Under the pieces are notes generated by a model, which saw only the letters and a program-made list of their open reading frames with translations, was not told where the DNA came from and did no database searches. DNA of 64,000 nucleotides from Wenzhouxiangella sp. XN79A (GTDB lineage: Bacteria > Pseudomonadota > Gammaproteobacteria > Xanthomonadales > Wenzhouxiangellaceae): positions 92,218-156,217 of the forward strand of contig NZ_JAAWWS010000153.1 in assembly GCF_012272825.1 (NCBI RefSeq). Reading direction: 5' to 3'. Of this stretch, positions 9,739 through 19,698 are shown in pieces. Made by a program: the position numbers and the translations under genes. The number at the start of each line of letters is the position of its first letter. The stretch's first letter is position 1.

Positions 9739-9886
9739 AAATTTCCTTCTCGGGGTTTCTTGGGTGCGCGGACAGCAGTGACGCGCGGAGCGCAGCGACC
9801 GCAGTGTGCCTATATGGCACATGAGGATCGTGAGCACCGAACGGCGCTGCTGGCCGTGTGCCCAAGGAAGCCTGAGAGGGAAATTT
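9739..9886. repeat. Long imperfect palindrome abutting the tRNA-Val 3' end
   Basis: A 148-base inverted repeat with perfect 8-base ends (AAATTTCC / GGAAATTT) and a central TGTGCC-TATAT-GGCACA. In the outer 50 arm positions 38 are Watson-Crick matches and 7 of the 12 mismatches become G-U pairs in a plus-strand RNA, against 1 in a minus-strand RNA. The right end touches the encoded CCA of the tRNA. It may be a dispersed repeat, a MITE-like element or a structured transcript. The ORFs across it look spurious. Confidence 0.75.
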
Positions 9887-9962
9887 GGTGGGCGATGCTG
9901 GATTTGAACCAGCGACCTCTGCCATGTCAAGACAGCGCTCTAACCAACTGAGCTAATCGCCC
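9886..9962 (-). tRNA. tRNA-Val (anticodon GAC), CCA encoded
   Basis: A 77-base cloverleaf on the minus strand beginning GGGCGATTAGCTCAG. It has D-loop TTGGTTAGA, anticodon stem CTGTC/GGCAG around loop TTGACAT (anticodon GAC), TpsiC arm GGTTCAAATCC and 3' CACCA. The acceptor stem GGGCGAT/ATCGCCC pairs fully. The discriminator is A. A good sigma70-type promoter lies just upstream. Confidence 0.97.
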
Positions 9963-9979
9963 GTACAGCCAAGCCCGCA

Positions 9980-10008
9980 AAGATACCAAACCGCCCCGAA
10001 TTTGGCAA
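9980..10008 (-). promoter_or_regulatory. Sigma70-type promoter of tRNA-Val
   Basis: On the minus strand TTGCCA (10008-10003) and TATCTT (9985-9980) are separated by 17 bases. This places the transcript start about 10 bases before the tRNA 5' end at 9962. Confidence 0.75.
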
Positions 10009-10070
10009 CACTCCGGTGAATTTTTTCACTCCGGATCGAACGCGCCCCGGTGCCCCGCTGCGGGCTTGCC

Positions 10071-10076
10071 TATACT
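10071..10076 (+). promoter_or_regulatory. Possible -10 element for dnaE with near-leaderless start
   Basis: TATACT lies 7 bases before ATG 10083, which would put the transcript start at or next to the start codon. No convincing -35 box was seen at 16-18 bases and no ribosome-binding site precedes the ATG. Tentative. Confidence 0.35.
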
Positions 10077-10082
10077 TTCCGG

Positions 10083-13000
10083 ATGCCCGCCGACCCCACC
10101 GAATCGCCCGCCGACGAGCCCACGCCGGAGACGCCCGCCCGGGCCGCGTCCTTCGTGCACCTGCGGGTCCACTCCCAGTACAGCCTGGAGGACGGACTGG
10201 CCAAGCCGGCCGCGCTGGTCGCCCGCGCGCGCGAGTTGGGCATGCCGGCGATCGCGATGACCGACTGGCACAACCTGTTCGGGCTGGTCAAGTTCTACCG
10301 CGAGGCCAACCGGGCCGGGATCAAGCCGCTGGTCGGTACCGACCTGCGCATCCTCACGCCCAGCCGGCCGGAGCCGCATGTCGCCACGCTTCTGGTGATG
10401 GACCGCGAAGGCTATCTGAACCTGTGCCGCCTGATCTCGCGCAGTTTCATCGAGGGTCGTCACCAGGGTCAGCCGCGGGTCCACGAAGACTGGCTGACCC
10501 CGGAGGCCTGCAGCGGATTGATCGCGCTGACCGGCTGGGCCGGCGACGTGGGCCAGGCGCTTGCCCTGGGTCATCCGAACGAGGCGCGGCGCCGGCTCGA
10601 TGCCTGGGCCGCGCGCTTCCCGGACCGGCTCTACGTGGAGCTGGCGCGCACCGGCCGCAGCGGCGAACAGGCGGTCGAGTCGGGGCTGATCGCCGCGGCA
10701 ATCGACGCCGACGTGCCGGTGGTGGCCAGCAACGATGTGCGCTTCTCGACGCCCGGGGAGTTCCTGGCCCACGAGGCCCGCGTGTGCATCCACCAGGGGC
10801 GTCTGCTCGACGACAAGCACCGGCCGCGCGAGTTCGTCGATCAGCAGTACCTGAAATCACCGGCCGAGATGGGCGAGGTCTTCGCCGACCTGCCGGTGGC
10901 GCTGGAAAACACGGTCGAGCTGGCCAAGCGGCTGAACCTGGAGCTGACCCTCGGCGAGTACGCCCTGCCCGACTTTCCGCTGCCGGAGGGCGAAACCGCC
11001 GACGCGTTCCTGCGCCGCAAGAGCTTCGAGGGCCTCGAGCAGCGCTTGGCGCAGTACGGCCCGGCCGAAGGCCATACCGAGGACGACTACCGCGAGCGCG
11101 TCGAGCAGGAGCTCGAGGTCATCATCTCGATGGGCTTTCCGGGGTATTTCCTGATCGTTGCCGACTTCATCGCCTGGGCCAAGAACAACGACGTGCCGGT
11201 CGGGCCCGGACGAGGCTCCGGCGCCGGCTCGCTGGTGGCCTGGTGCATCGGCATCACCGAACCCGATCCGCTGCGCTACGACCTGCTGTTCGAGCGATTC
11301 CTGAACCCCGAGCGCGTGTCGATGCCCGACTTCGACATCGATTTCTGCGTCGAGGGCCGCGACCGCGTGATCGACTACGTGGCCGATCACTACGGCCGCC
11401 AGAGCGTCAGCCAGATCATCACCTACGGCACGCTGGCGGCCAAGGCCGCGGTGCGCGACTGCGGCCGCGTGCTGGGCTACAACTACGGCTTCGTCGACTC
11501 GATCGCCAAGCTCATTCCGCCCGACCTGAACATGACGCTGGAAAAGGCGCTGAAGCAGGAGCCGGAGCTCAATCAGCGCTTCGAGCGCGAGGACGACACC
11601 CGCAGCATCTACGACCTGGCGCTGCAGCTCGAAGGCGTGGCCCGGAACGCCGGCAAGCACGCCGGCGGCGTGGTCATCGCACCGGGCCCGCTGACCGACT
11701 TCACCCCGCTCTACACGGATCCGCGCACCGGCTCGGTGGTGACCCAGTTCGACAAGAACGATGTCGAATCGGTCGGCCTGGTCAAGTTCGACTTCCTCGG
11801 CCTGCGCAACCTCACCATCATCAACTGGGCGCTGAAATCGGTGAACCGGCAGCGTCGCGCGCAGGGCGAGCCGGAGGTCGATCTCGATCGGCTCCCGATG
11901 GACGACGCACCGACCTTCAAGCTGCTCCAGAAGGCCCACACGACGGCGGTATTCCAGCTGGAATCGCGCGGCATGAAGGACCTGCTACGCAAGCTGGTCC
12001 CCGACAGCTTCGACGACATCGTGGCGGCCGTCGCGCTGTTCCGGCCCGGTCCGCTGGACGCCGGGATGGTCGATGACTACGTCGAGCGCAAGCACGGCCG
12101 TGCCACGGTCAAGTACCCGCACCCGCTTACGGAGCCGATCCTGGCGCCGACCTACGGGGTGATCCTGTACCAGGAGCAGGTCATGCAGATCGCCCAGGTC
12201 GTGGCCGGCTACACACTCGGCGGCGCCGACCTGCTGCGGCGCGCGATGGGCAAGAAGGACCGCGAGCTGATGGCCAGGCAGCGCGAGATCTTCTGCGCCG
12301 GCGCGGCCGACAACGGCGTCGACGCCAACGATGCCGGCCACCTGTTCGACCTGATCGAGACCTTCGCCGGTTACGGCTTCAACAAGTCGCACTCGGTGGC
12401 CTATGCGCTGGTCGCGTATCACACCGCCTGGTTGAAGGCCCACTACCCGGCCGAGTTCATGGCCGCGGTGCTCTCGGCCGACATGGACAAGACCGACAAG
12501 GTCGCCAACCTGATCGAGGACTGCCGGGTCATGGGCCTGAGCATCCTGCCGCCGGACATCAACGCCTCGGTCTATCGCTTCGAGGTCGAGAACGGGCATA
12601 TCCGCTACGGCCTGGGCGCGGTCAAGGGCGTCGGCGAGGGCGTGATCGAGAACATCGTCCAGGTCCGCGAGCGCACCGGGCCGTTCCGCTCGCTGACCGG
12701 ACTGCTGCGCGAGCTCGATCTCGGCAAGCTGAACAAGCGCACGATGGAAACGCTGGTCCGGGCCGGCGTGCTCGACCCGATCAGCGACAACCGCGCCGCG
12801 CTGATGCAGGCACTGCCCGACGCCTGGGCGGCGGCCGAGCGGCACCAGGCCGACTCCGCCGCCGGCCAGGCCAGCCTGTTCGGCGGCGGAGGCGGGCCGG
12901 CCGCCGTTGCCGACGACGATCCGCCGCTGCCCGAAGTCCCGGCCTGGAATGCCCGCCAGCGGCTGCGCGCCGAGCGCGAAACGCTGGGCCTGTATCTGAC

Positions 13001-13628
13001 CGGTCACCCGATGGACGACCTGGTCGAGGAACTCGGCGGCTTCGTCAGCTGCCGGATCGAAGCCGTCGGCGAGCGACTCGATGGCAACGGCGGCGGCAAC
13101 GGCGAAGGCCGGCGCGGTCGCCGGGTCGGAGTGCCGATGACCCTGGCCGGATTGGTCGTGGCGCTTCGGCGCCGGCCAGGCAAGGGCGTGTTCGCCGCAA
13201 TCGACGACGGCAGCGGACGGATGGAGGTCGCGGTGTTCGACCGGGTCATGCAGGAATCCGGCGACGTGCTGGTCAACGACGAGGTCGTGGTGGTCAGCGG
13301 CAAGGTCGATATCGACGACTTCAACGGCGGCTACCGGATGGTCGCCGAACACGTCGAGACGCTGGACCAGGCCCGCGAACGCTTCGCCCACCACCTCGAG
13401 CTCCGCCTGGCCGCGGGCCGGTCGACCCGGGACCTGTCCGAAGACCTGGCCGCCGCGCTGCGTCCGTACCGGCACGGCGACGTGCCGGTCGTCGTCCACT
13501 ACACCAACGGCCGCGCCGAGGCCACGCTGAAGCTCGGTCCCGGCTGGCGCGTGCGACCCTGCACCGAACTGCTGGCCGCCGTCGGCGGACTGGACGCCGT
13601 GGAAGCCGCGCGCCTGGTCTATCGATGA
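10083..13628 (+). CDS. dnaE: DNA polymerase III subunit alpha
   Basis: The replicative polymerase catalytic subunit. ATG 10083 gives 1181 residues (E. coli has 1160); the earlier Met at 10050 adds 11 atypical residues. In order: an N-terminal PHP domain starting at FVHLRVHSQYSLEDG, the polymerase palm with the catalytic pair in MPDFDIDFC near residue 416, fingers, tandem HhH, an internal clamp-binding motif (QASLFG near residue 929) and a C-terminal OB/tau-binding region. A Gly/Asp-rich spacer follows the clamp motif. It stands alone in the plus direction. The tRNA-Val upstream is on the opposite strand. Confidence 0.97.
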   Translation: MPADPTESPADEPTPETPARAASFVHLRVHSQYSLEDGLAKPAALVARARELGMPAIAMTDWHNLFGLVKFYREANRAGIKPLVGTDLRILTPSRPEPHVATLLVMDREGYLNLCRLISRSFIEGRHQGQPRVHEDWLTPEACSGLIALTGWAGDVGQALALGHPNEARRRLDAWAARFPDRLYVELARTGRSGEQAVESGLIAAAIDADVPVVASNDVRFSTPGEFLAHEARVCIHQGRLLDDKHRPREFVDQQYLKSPAEMGEVFADLPVALENTVELAKRLNLELTLGEYALPDFPLPEGETADAFLRRKSFEGLEQRLAQYGPAEGHTEDDYRERVEQELEVIISMGFPGYFLIVADFIAWAKNNDVPVGPGRGSGAGSLVAWCIGITEPDPLRYDLLFERFLNPERVSMPDFDIDFCVEGRDRVIDYVADHYGRQSVSQIITYGTLAAKAAVRDCGRVLGYNYGFVDSIAKLIPPDLNMTLEKALKQEPELNQRFEREDDTRSIYDLALQLEGVARNAGKHAGGVVIAPGPLTDFTPLYTDPRTGSVVTQFDKNDVESVGLVKFDFLGLRNLTIINWALKSVNRQRRAQGEPEVDLDRLPMDDAPTFKLLQKAHTTAVFQLESRGMKDLLRKLVPDSFDDIVAAVALFRPGPLDAGMVDDYVERKHGRATVKYPHPLTEPILAPTYGVILYQEQVMQIAQVVAGYTLGGADLLRRAMGKKDRELMARQREIFCAGAADNGVDANDAGHLFDLIETFAGYGFNKSHSVAYALVAYHTAWLKAHYPAEFMAAVLSADMDKTDKVANLIEDCRVMGLSILPPDINASVYRFEVENGHIRYGLGAVKGVGEGVIENIVQVRERTGPFRSLTGLLRELDLGKLNKRTMETLVRAGVLDPISDNRAALMQALPDAWAAAERHQADSAAGQASLFGGGGGPAAVADDDPPLPEVPAWNARQRLRAERETLGLYLTGHPMDDLVEELGGFVSCRIEAVGERLDGNGGGNGEGRRGRRVGVPMTLAGLVVALRRRPGKGVFAAIDDGSGRMEVAVFDRVMQESGDVLVNDEVVVVSGKVDIDDFNGGYRMVAEHVETLDQARERFAHHLELRLAAGRSTRDLSEDLAAALRPYRHGDVPVVVHYTNGRAEATLKLGPGWRVRPCTELLAAVGGLDAVEAARLVYR

Positions 13629-13802
13629 ACCCCCGGACCGTCCCCGGACGGCGCCCTCTTCCAGCGCTCGCCCCTGGCCCGGCCCTCGACGGCCCCTCGA
13701 CCCTCTCTCCTCGCTCCTGCCACCCCCCCCATTGACTTCGCCACCGATCGACCGAAGCTACACTCCCAACCCTCCATCGTCCAAGCGCGCGAGGCTCTAC
13801 TC

Positions 13803-14777
13803 ATGATTCACGACGATATTCTCACCACCATCGGCCGCACCCCGGTCGTTCGCCTGAACCGCATCGGCCCGTCGCACGTCGACCTCTACGCCAAGCTCGA
13901 ATTCTTCAACCCGATGAGTTCGGTCAAGGACCGCCTGGCGATCGGCATCATCGAAGACGCCGAGCGGCGCGGAACGCTGAAGCCGGGCCAGACGGTGGTC
14001 GAAGCCACCTCGGGCAACACCGGCATCGCGCTGGCCATGGTCTGCGCCGCCAGGGGCTATCCGTTCGTCGCGCTGATGGTCGAAACCTTCTCGGTCGAGC
14101 GACGGAAGCTGATGCGGGCGCTGGGCGCGAAGGTCATCCTGACGCCGAAGGAAGAGAAAGGGACCGGCATGGTCCGGCGCGCCGCCGAGCTGGCCGAGCG
14201 CAACGGCTGGTTCCTGGCCCGCCAGTTCCAGAACCCGGCCAACCCCGAGTACCACGCCAACACCACCGGCCCGGAGATCCTGCGCGACTTCACCGGCCGC
14301 CGACTCGACTACTTCATCACCGCCTGGGGCACCGGCGGCACGCTGTCGGGCGCCGGCCGCGTGCTGAAGGCCGGGCGGCCCGACATCCAGGTCATCGCCA
14401 CCGAACCGGCCGGCGCCGCGCTGCTGTCGGGCAAGGACTGGACGCCGCACAGGATCCAGGGCTGGACCCCGGACTTCGTGCCCGAGGTGCTCGACCGCGA
14501 CATGGCCGACCGCATCGTTCCGGTCACCGACGAAGAAGCGCGCGACATGGCCCAGCGGATGGCCCGCGAGGAAGGCATCTTCACCGGCATCTCCGGCGGC
14601 GGCACCGTGGCGGCCATGGTCAAGGTGGCCGAGCAGGCTCCCGAGGGCTCGTCCCTGGTCGCGATCGTCGCCGATACCGGCGAGCGCTACCTCTCGACCT
14701 TCCTGTTCGAGAACGTCAACGAGGACTCCGACCGCGACTGGTTGGTCGAACAGGGCTACGCCGACGAGGACTTCTGA
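13803..14777 (+). CDS. Cysteine synthase-family PLP enzyme
   Basis: An O-acetylserine sulfhydrylase-type fold-II PLP enzyme, 324 residues. It makes cysteine from O-acetylserine and sulfide. The PLP lysine is K42 in SSVKDR; TSGNTG (69-74) binds the substrate; GTGGT binds the cofactor phosphate; and TGISGGG closes the active site. Length and motifs fit CysK or CysM. The C-terminal DRDWLVEQGYADEDF tail and the short spacing do not decide between them. Cystathionine beta-synthase without its regulatory domain is a less likely alternative. Its stop overlaps the convergent membrane gene by 22 bases. Confidence 0.88.
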   Translation: MIHDDILTTIGRTPVVRLNRIGPSHVDLYAKLEFFNPMSSVKDRLAIGIIEDAERRGTLKPGQTVVEATSGNTGIALAMVCAARGYPFVALMVETFSVERRKLMRALGAKVILTPKEEKGTGMVRRAAELAERNGWFLARQFQNPANPEYHANTTGPEILRDFTGRRLDYFITAWGTGGTLSGAGRVLKAGRPDIQVIATEPAGAALLSGKDWTPHRIQGWTPDFVPEVLDRDMADRIVPVTDEEARDMAQRMAREEGIFTGISGGGTVAAMVKVAEQAPEGSSLVAIVADTGERYLSTFLFENVNEDSDRDWLVEQGYADEDF

Positions 14778-15208
14778 GGACGGGTCACGACGACGTACAC
14801 CAGGCCGGCCAGGGCGCCGGCCAGGCACAGCAGCGTGACACCCAGCGGCGTGCGCGCCGCGGCGATCGCGGTGATCGGCAGCGCCCATTGCATGGCCAGC
14901 AACAGCGTCGCCAGGGCGGTGAACCCGGCCAGCGGGAACAGCGCGCTGCGCCAGCCCGGCCGGAGCCGGGCCAGCCCGGCCGCCACCGGCCAGGCCACGA
15001 TGAATCCGGCCGCGATCAACGCAGCATAGAGCGGCGCGAACCGGACCAGGTCGTGGGCCAGCATCCCCAGCCGCTCGCCGAGCGGTACCGGCACACCCAG
15101 TGCGACCAGCGCCGCGGCGTTCGTCCAAACCTGGACCAGCGTGCCGCCGAGCGCGGCGACGACCACCGCCAGTACCCAGCCCAGCACCACACGGACGCGC
15201 CGCGTCAT
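14756..15208 (-). CDS. Hypothetical four-helix membrane protein
   Basis: A 150-residue protein starting at ATG 15208. Four hydrophobic segments are visible (about residues 8-28, 50-72, 84-108 and 118-142), separated by short charged loops, with a short basic/serine tail. It matches no family I can name. The much longer ORF upstream in this frame (to 16261) is the shadow of the sugar dehydrogenase gene and was not used. It is divergent from that gene, with starts 63 bases apart, and convergent with the cysteine synthase gene, overlapping its 3' end by 22 bases. Confidence 0.65.
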   Translation of the reverse strand: MTRRVRVVLGWVLAVVVAALGGTLVQVWTNAAALVALGVPVPLGERLGMLAHDLVRFAPLYAALIAAGFIVAWPVAAGLARLRPGWRSALFPLAGFTALATLLLAMQWALPITAIAAARTPLGVTLLCLAGALAGLVYVVVTRPQKSSSA

Positions 15209-15271
15209 GGTTTCTCTGCGCGCGTCGCGCTGGTATTCTCGGCCGTACACCCGGCCCGATCGTCCCTGCCC

Positions 15272-16381
15272 ATGCGAATCCTTCCCCGCTCGTTCATTGC
15301 GCTGCTGCCGTGGCTGCTGGTGCTGCTCGCCACCGCGGCCTCGGCGCGAGACTACCAGATCGACACCGTGACCGACGGGCTGAACTGGCCGTGGTCGCTG
15401 GCCTTCCTGCCCGACGGGCGAATGCTGGTGACCGAGCGCGGCGGCGACCTGCACATCATCGACAACGGTCGGCTTCAGGACGCGCCGGTCGCCGGCCTTC
15501 CGAAAGTCTACGCCAACAGCCAGGGCGGGCTGTTCGAAGCGCTGCCGCACCCGGACCACGCGACCAACGGCTGGGTCTACCTGTCCTACGCGCACGGCAC
15601 GCCGGAGGCGAACACCACTCGCGTCAGCCGGGCCCGCCTGGACGGCAACCGGCTGGTCGATCTCGAAGTGCTGTTCACGGCCCGGCCGACCAAGGACACG
15701 CCGGTCCACTACGGCGGCCGGATGGCCTGGCTGCCGGACGGCAGCCTGGTGCTCGGCCTCGGCGACGGCTTCGACTTCCGGGAATCGGCCCAGCAGCCGG
15801 ACAGCCACCTGGGCAGCATCGTGCGGATCGGTGCCGACGGCTCGGTGCCCGCCGACAACCCCTTGGTCGGCCGAGCCGATGCCCGGCCCAAAACCTGGAG
15901 CTACGGCCACCGCAACGTCCAGGGCCTGGCCTGGGACGACCGGCGCGGCGTGCTGTGGCAGCACGAGCACGGTCCACGCGGCGGCGACGAGATCAACGTG
16001 ATCGAAGCCGGCGCGAACTACGGCTGGCCGGTCGCCACCCACGGCATCGACTACTCCGGTGCATCGATCTCGCCGTACACCGAGCGACCCGGCATGGTCG
16101 ACCCACGGCTGGTCTGGACGCCGTCGATCGCCCCGGCCGGGCTGGCCATCTACCGCGGCGAGCCGTTCGCCGACTGGGACGGCGACCTGCTGGTCAGCGC
16201 GCTGGCCGCGCGACAGCTCCGCCGGGTCGAACTCGACGGCGAGGAGATCGTCGGCCAGCACCTGATGCTCGAGGAGCTCGGCGAGCGGCTTCGCGACGTA
16301 CGGGTCGGCCCCGACGGGCTGGTCTACGTGCTGACCGATGCCGCCGAGGGCCGCCTGCTGCGGCTGAGCCCGGCCCCTTAG
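15272..16381 (+). CDS. PQQ-dependent soluble aldose sugar dehydrogenase (YliI type)
   Basis: A 369-residue exported six-bladed beta-propeller that oxidises sugars in the periplasm using PQQ and Ca2+. The signal peptide ends near residue 25 (LLATAASA-RD). Family signatures are seen: GLNWPWSLAFLPDGRMLVTER at the start, WSYGHRNVQGLAW, the metal/PQQ motif EHGPRGGDEINVI and GANYGWP. ATG 15272 was chosen because it opens directly into the signal peptide; the longer ORF start at 14888 reads through the neighbouring gene. No PQQ synthesis genes are present in the window. Confidence 0.92.
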   Translation: MRILPRSFIALLPWLLVLLATAASARDYQIDTVTDGLNWPWSLAFLPDGRMLVTERGGDLHIIDNGRLQDAPVAGLPKVYANSQGGLFEALPHPDHATNGWVYLSYAHGTPEANTTRVSRARLDGNRLVDLEVLFTARPTKDTPVHYGGRMAWLPDGSLVLGLGDGFDFRESAQQPDSHLGSIVRIGADGSVPADNPLVGRADARPKTWSYGHRNVQGLAWDDRRGVLWQHEHGPRGGDEINVIEAGANYGWPVATHGIDYSGASISPYTERPGMVDPRLVWTPSIAPAGLAIYRGEPFADWDGDLLVSALAARQLRRVELDGEEIVGQHLMLEELGERLRDVRVGPDGLVYVLTDAAEGRLLRLSPAP

Positions 16382-16429
16382 GGGCCCCGCGACGCGCCGC
16401 CCGCGAGTCCCGACGACCGCCGCGGGCGG

Positions 16430-16855
16430 TCAGCGCCGCGGGGAGACGGCGTCGAGCGCCGTCTCCCACGGCAACAAGGCGTTTCTTACCCTCGAAGGGA
16501 ACTTCGATACCGCTCGCAGGCAGTTGATTTCATTGAACTCGCCATCATCCGGATGCTCGGGATCCTCGAGCAGGGCCCGGAATCTGGCCGCGTCGTTGGC
16601 AAGTCCGTCGACCGACCGTCCGCGCAACCACTCGGTCAGCATCGACGCCGATGCGGTGGTCACGGCACAGGCCTCGCCGTGCCAGCCGGCGTCCTCGATG
16701 CGGCCGTCCTCGACGGTGAGCTCGACGATGAGGTCGTCACCGCACAGCGCGTCCAGTCCCCGCGCCCGATGGGTCGCTGCGGGCAACTCGCGCCGATTCC
16801 GCGGCGTTCGGTTGTGATCCAGGATCACCTGCTGATAGAGCTCGACCAGGGCCAT
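16430..16855 (-). CDS. sufU: SufU-type iron-sulfur cluster assembly protein
   Basis: A 141-residue IscU-fold zinc protein that accepts sulfur from SufS and takes part in Fe-S cluster assembly. The conserved Cys/Asp set is present: C38 and D40 in ALCGDD, C63 in EACAV and C112 in INCLRAV. The insertion typical of SufU relative to IscU lies between them. ATG 16855 begins MALVELYQQVILDHNRTPRN, the family N-terminus; a Met three codons upstream is possible. No other suf gene is next to it, which is unusual because sufU is often beside sufS. Confidence 0.9.
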   Translation of the reverse strand: MALVELYQQVILDHNRTPRNRRELPAATHRARGLDALCGDDLIVELTVEDGRIEDAGWHGEACAVTTASASMLTEWLRGRSVDGLANDAARFRALLEDPEHPDDGEFNEINCLRAVSKFPSRVRNALLPWETALDAVSPRR

Positions 16856-17159
16856 GGAGCGCATTCTATCGCCGCACGGACCTGCGCCCGACCGGGACCG
16901 CAGCGCGGATGACCGGCGCCCCCTCGGCGAGATCGCCGGGGTGCTCCGCAACGGCAGCCTGGTCTCGGGCCGGGACTCGCCGATGAGCGCCGCGAAGACG
17001 CAAAACGTGATACAGTGCCGTCGGCGCTGAGGGTGGATCGTTCCGATCGACTCTCGGTGGCTCGCTTCGCGGATGTACTCCCACCAAGGCCCTCCCCGAT
17101 TCGTAGTTCGCCGTCGACCTCGATGGCCTTTCGCCTTGGTGCTCAAGGAACTTCATCCG

Positions 17160-18515
17160 ATGACATTCGAACCTCTCGGCCTCCGAGCCGAACTCCTGCG
17201 CGCCATCGACGCGCAGGGCTTTACCTCTCCGACCCCGATCCAGCAGCGGTCCATTCCGGTGATCATGGAGGGGCGCGACATCATGGCCAGCGCCCAGACC
17301 GGCACCGGCAAGACCGCCGCGTTCGCGCTGCCGACGCTGCAGCGGCTGGCCGATGGGCGCAGCCGGAACGGTGCGGGCCGACCGGCCGTTCGCGCCCTGG
17401 TCCTGGCGCCGACGCGTGAGCTGGCGGCCCAGGTCCACGAGAACTTCCGCGACCTCGGTCGGCACCTGCCGCTGAAATCGGCAGTGGTCTTCGGCGGCGT
17501 CAACATCAACCCGCAGATCAACACGCTCAAGCGCGGCGTCGACATCCTGATCGCCACGCCCGGTCGCCTGATCGACCTGATGGAGCGCCGCTGCGTCCAG
17601 CTGGACCAGCTCGAAGTGCTGATCCTCGACGAGGCCGACCGGATGCTCGACATGGGCTTCCTGCCGGCGATCCAGCGCATCCTCAAGGCCGTGCCCGCCC
17701 GCCGCCAGACGCTGCTGTTCTCGGCCACGTTCTCGGCCGAGATCACGAACCTGGCCGCCCGGTTCCTGAACGATCCGGTGCGCGTCGAGACCGCGCCGCC
17801 GAACTCCACGGTCGAAGCGATCGCACAGAAAGCGATCCCGGTCGACCAGGACCGCAAGCGGGAGCTGCTGTCGTGGATGATCGGCAGCAACGACTGGCAC
17901 CAGGTGCTGGTGTTCACCCGCACCAAGCACGGCGCCAACCGCCTGGCCAAGCAGCTGGAATCCGACGGCGTTTCGGCCGCGGCCATCCACGGCAACAAGA
18001 GCCAGGGAGCACGCACCCGGGCCCTGGGCGACTTCAAGTCCGGAAAGATCCGGGCCCTGGTGGCCACCGACATCGCCGCGCGCGGGCTGGACATCGAGCA
18101 GCTGCCGCACGTGGTCAACTACGACATCCCGGAAGTGCCCGAAGACTATGTCCACCGGATCGGCCGCACCGGCCGCGCCGGCCGCGACGGCCTGGCCGTG
18201 TCGCTGGTCGCCGGTTCCGAACACGGCAAGTTCGAAGCCGTGCGCAAGCTGGTCAAGGTCGAGATTCCGACCGAGATCATGGACGGGTACGAGCCGACCG
18301 AGCCGCTGAATCATTCGACCAAGTCGAAGCGAGGTGGCGGTGGCGGCGGTGGCGGCCAGCGGACCGGCAATCGGACCGGCAATCAGGCAGGAAACCGCGG
18401 CGGCAACGCTCGCGCCGCGCGCAGCGGCGGCCCGCGCAAGCGCGGCGGCGGTTCCGGCAACGGTCGCGGCCAGCAAGGCCGATCGCAGCGCGGCGGCCGC
18501 CGCAAGGCGGCCTGA
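17160..18515 (+). CDS. DEAD-box RNA helicase, RhlE type
   Basis: An ATP-dependent RNA helicase of 451 residues. Motifs in order: Q motif (FTSPTPIQQ), Walker A AQTGTGKT (45-52), [13 protein letters not shown] near residue 156, SAT (LFSATFSAE), [16 protein letters not shown] and [13 protein letters not shown]. The C-terminal ~75 residues are a Gly/Arg/Asn-rich tail with repeated GN and RGG units, typical of RhlE-like proteins that contact RNA. ATG 17160 starts MTFEPLGL, the family N-terminus; the Met at 17073 adds an unrelated basic stretch. A roughly 300-base gap separates it from the divergent sufU. Confidence 0.93.
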   Translation: MTFEPLGLRAELLRAIDAQGFTSPTPIQQRSIPVIMEGRDIMASAQTGTGKTAAFALPTLQRLADGRSRNGAGRPAVRALVLAPTRELAAQVHENFRDLGRHLPLKSAVVFGGVNINPQINTLKRGVDILIATPGRLIDLMERRCVQLDQLEVLILDEADRMLDMGFLPAIQRILKAVPARRQTLLFSATFSAEITNLAARFLNDPVRVETAPPNSTVEAIAQKAIPVDQDRKRELLSWMIGSNDWHQVLVFTRTKHGANRLAKQLESDGVSAAAIHGNKSQGARTRALGDFKSGKIRALVATDIAARGLDIEQLPHVVNYDIPEVPEDYVHRIGRTGRAGRDGLAVSLVAGSEHGKFEAVRKLVKVEIPTEIMDGYEPTEPLNHSTKSKRGGGGGGGGQRTGNRTGNQAGNRGGNARAARSGGPRKRGGGSGNGRGQQGRSQRGGRRKAA

Positions 18516-18568
18516 ACCCGGCTCGCCGGACCGGTATCATCGGGGCCTCGTACTACGGAGCCCCGACC

Positions 18569-19678
18569 ATGCAGACCCGTGCCGCAATCGCCTTCGAACC
18601 CGGCCAGCCGCTCTCGATCGAAACCGTCGACCTGGCCGGCCCGCGCGCCGGCGAGGTGCTGGTCGAGATCAAGGCCACCGGCCTGTGCCACACCGACGCC
18701 TACACGCTGTCCGGGCGCGATCCCGAAGGCCTGTTTCCCGCCATCCTCGGCCATGAAGGCGCCGGGGTCGTGCTCGAGGTCGGCGACGGCGTGAGGTCGC
18801 TGCAGCCCGGCGACCACGTCATTCCGCTCTACACCCCCGAATGCCGGGAGTGCGAGTACTGCCTGAATCCGAAGACCAACCTGTGCCAGTCCATTCGCGA
18901 GACCCAGGGCAAGGGCGTGATGCCCGACGGCTCGTCGCGATTCAGCCTCGACGGCGAGCCCTTGTACCACTACATGGGCACCTCGACCTTCGCCAACCAC
19001 ACCGTGCTGCCCGAGATCGCGCTGGCGAAGATCCATCCCGACGCGCCGTTCGACAAGGTCTGCTACATCGGCTGCGGCGTGACCACCGGAATCGGCGCGG
19101 TGATCTGGACCGCCGGGGTCGAACCCGGCTCGAAGGTCGTGGTCTTCGGGCTCGGCGGCATCGGCCTGAACGTGATCCAGGGCGCCCGGATGGCCGGTGC
19201 CGAGCAGATCGTCGGGGTCGACCTCAACCCCCGGCGGCGCGAACTGGCCGAGCGATTCGGCATGACCGATTTCGTCGACCCGAAGGACGTCGACGGCGAT
19301 CTGGTGCCCTATCTCGTTCACCTGACCGGGGGTGGCGCCGACTACAGTTTCGAGTGCATCGGCAATGTCGAGGTCATGCGCCAGGCGCTGGAGTGCTGCC
19401 ACAAGGGCTGGGGCACTTCGGTGATCATCGGCGTGGCCGGTGCCGGCGAGGAGATCGCCACCCGGCCGTTCCAGCTGGTCACCGGTCGCAACTGGCGCGG
19501 CAGCGCCTTCGGCGGCGCACGGGGCCGGACCGACGTGCCGAAGATCGTCGACTGGTACATGGATGGCCGGATCGACATCGACAGCCTGATCACCCACACG
19601 CTGCCGCTGGAGAAGATCAACGACGGCTTCGACCTGATGCACGCCGGCGAGTCGATCCGCTCGGTCGTCGTCTACTGA
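18569..19678 (+). CDS. frmA: S-(hydroxymethyl)glutathione dehydrogenase / class III alcohol dehydrogenase
   Basis: Oxidises S-hydroxymethylglutathione, formed from formaldehyde and glutathione, to S-formylglutathione with NAD+. It has 369 residues. Catalytic zinc ligands are C40 (GLCHTD) and H62 (GHEG), with CYIGCG supplying the third. The structural zinc site is C92, C95, C98 and C106. The GLGGIG Rossmann motif is present. It lies 20 bases before the S-formylglutathione hydrolase gene, completing the two-step pathway. No FrmR regulator is adjacent. Confidence 0.96.
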   Translation: MQTRAAIAFEPGQPLSIETVDLAGPRAGEVLVEIKATGLCHTDAYTLSGRDPEGLFPAILGHEGAGVVLEVGDGVRSLQPGDHVIPLYTPECRECEYCLNPKTNLCQSIRETQGKGVMPDGSSRFSLDGEPLYHYMGTSTFANHTVLPEIALAKIHPDAPFDKVCYIGCGVTTGIGAVIWTAGVEPGSKVVVFGLGGIGLNVIQGARMAGAEQIVGVDLNPRRRELAERFGMTDFVDPKDVDGDLVPYLVHLTGGGADYSFECIGNVEVMRQALECCHKGWGTSVIIGVAGAGEEIATRPFQLVTGRNWRGSAFGGARGRTDVPKIVDWYMDGRIDIDSLITHTLPLEKINDGFDLMHAGESIRSVVVY

Positions 19679-19698
19679 CCCGGACCGGACCCTCCCGC

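Noticed and set aside
9727..9951. ORF running through the palindrome and the tRNA
   Set aside because: It translates a tRNA and an RNA-like repeat; proteins of this kind are known mis-annotations.
10857..11939. Minus-strand ORFs over dnaE
   Set aside because: Antisense shadows without motif or start signals.
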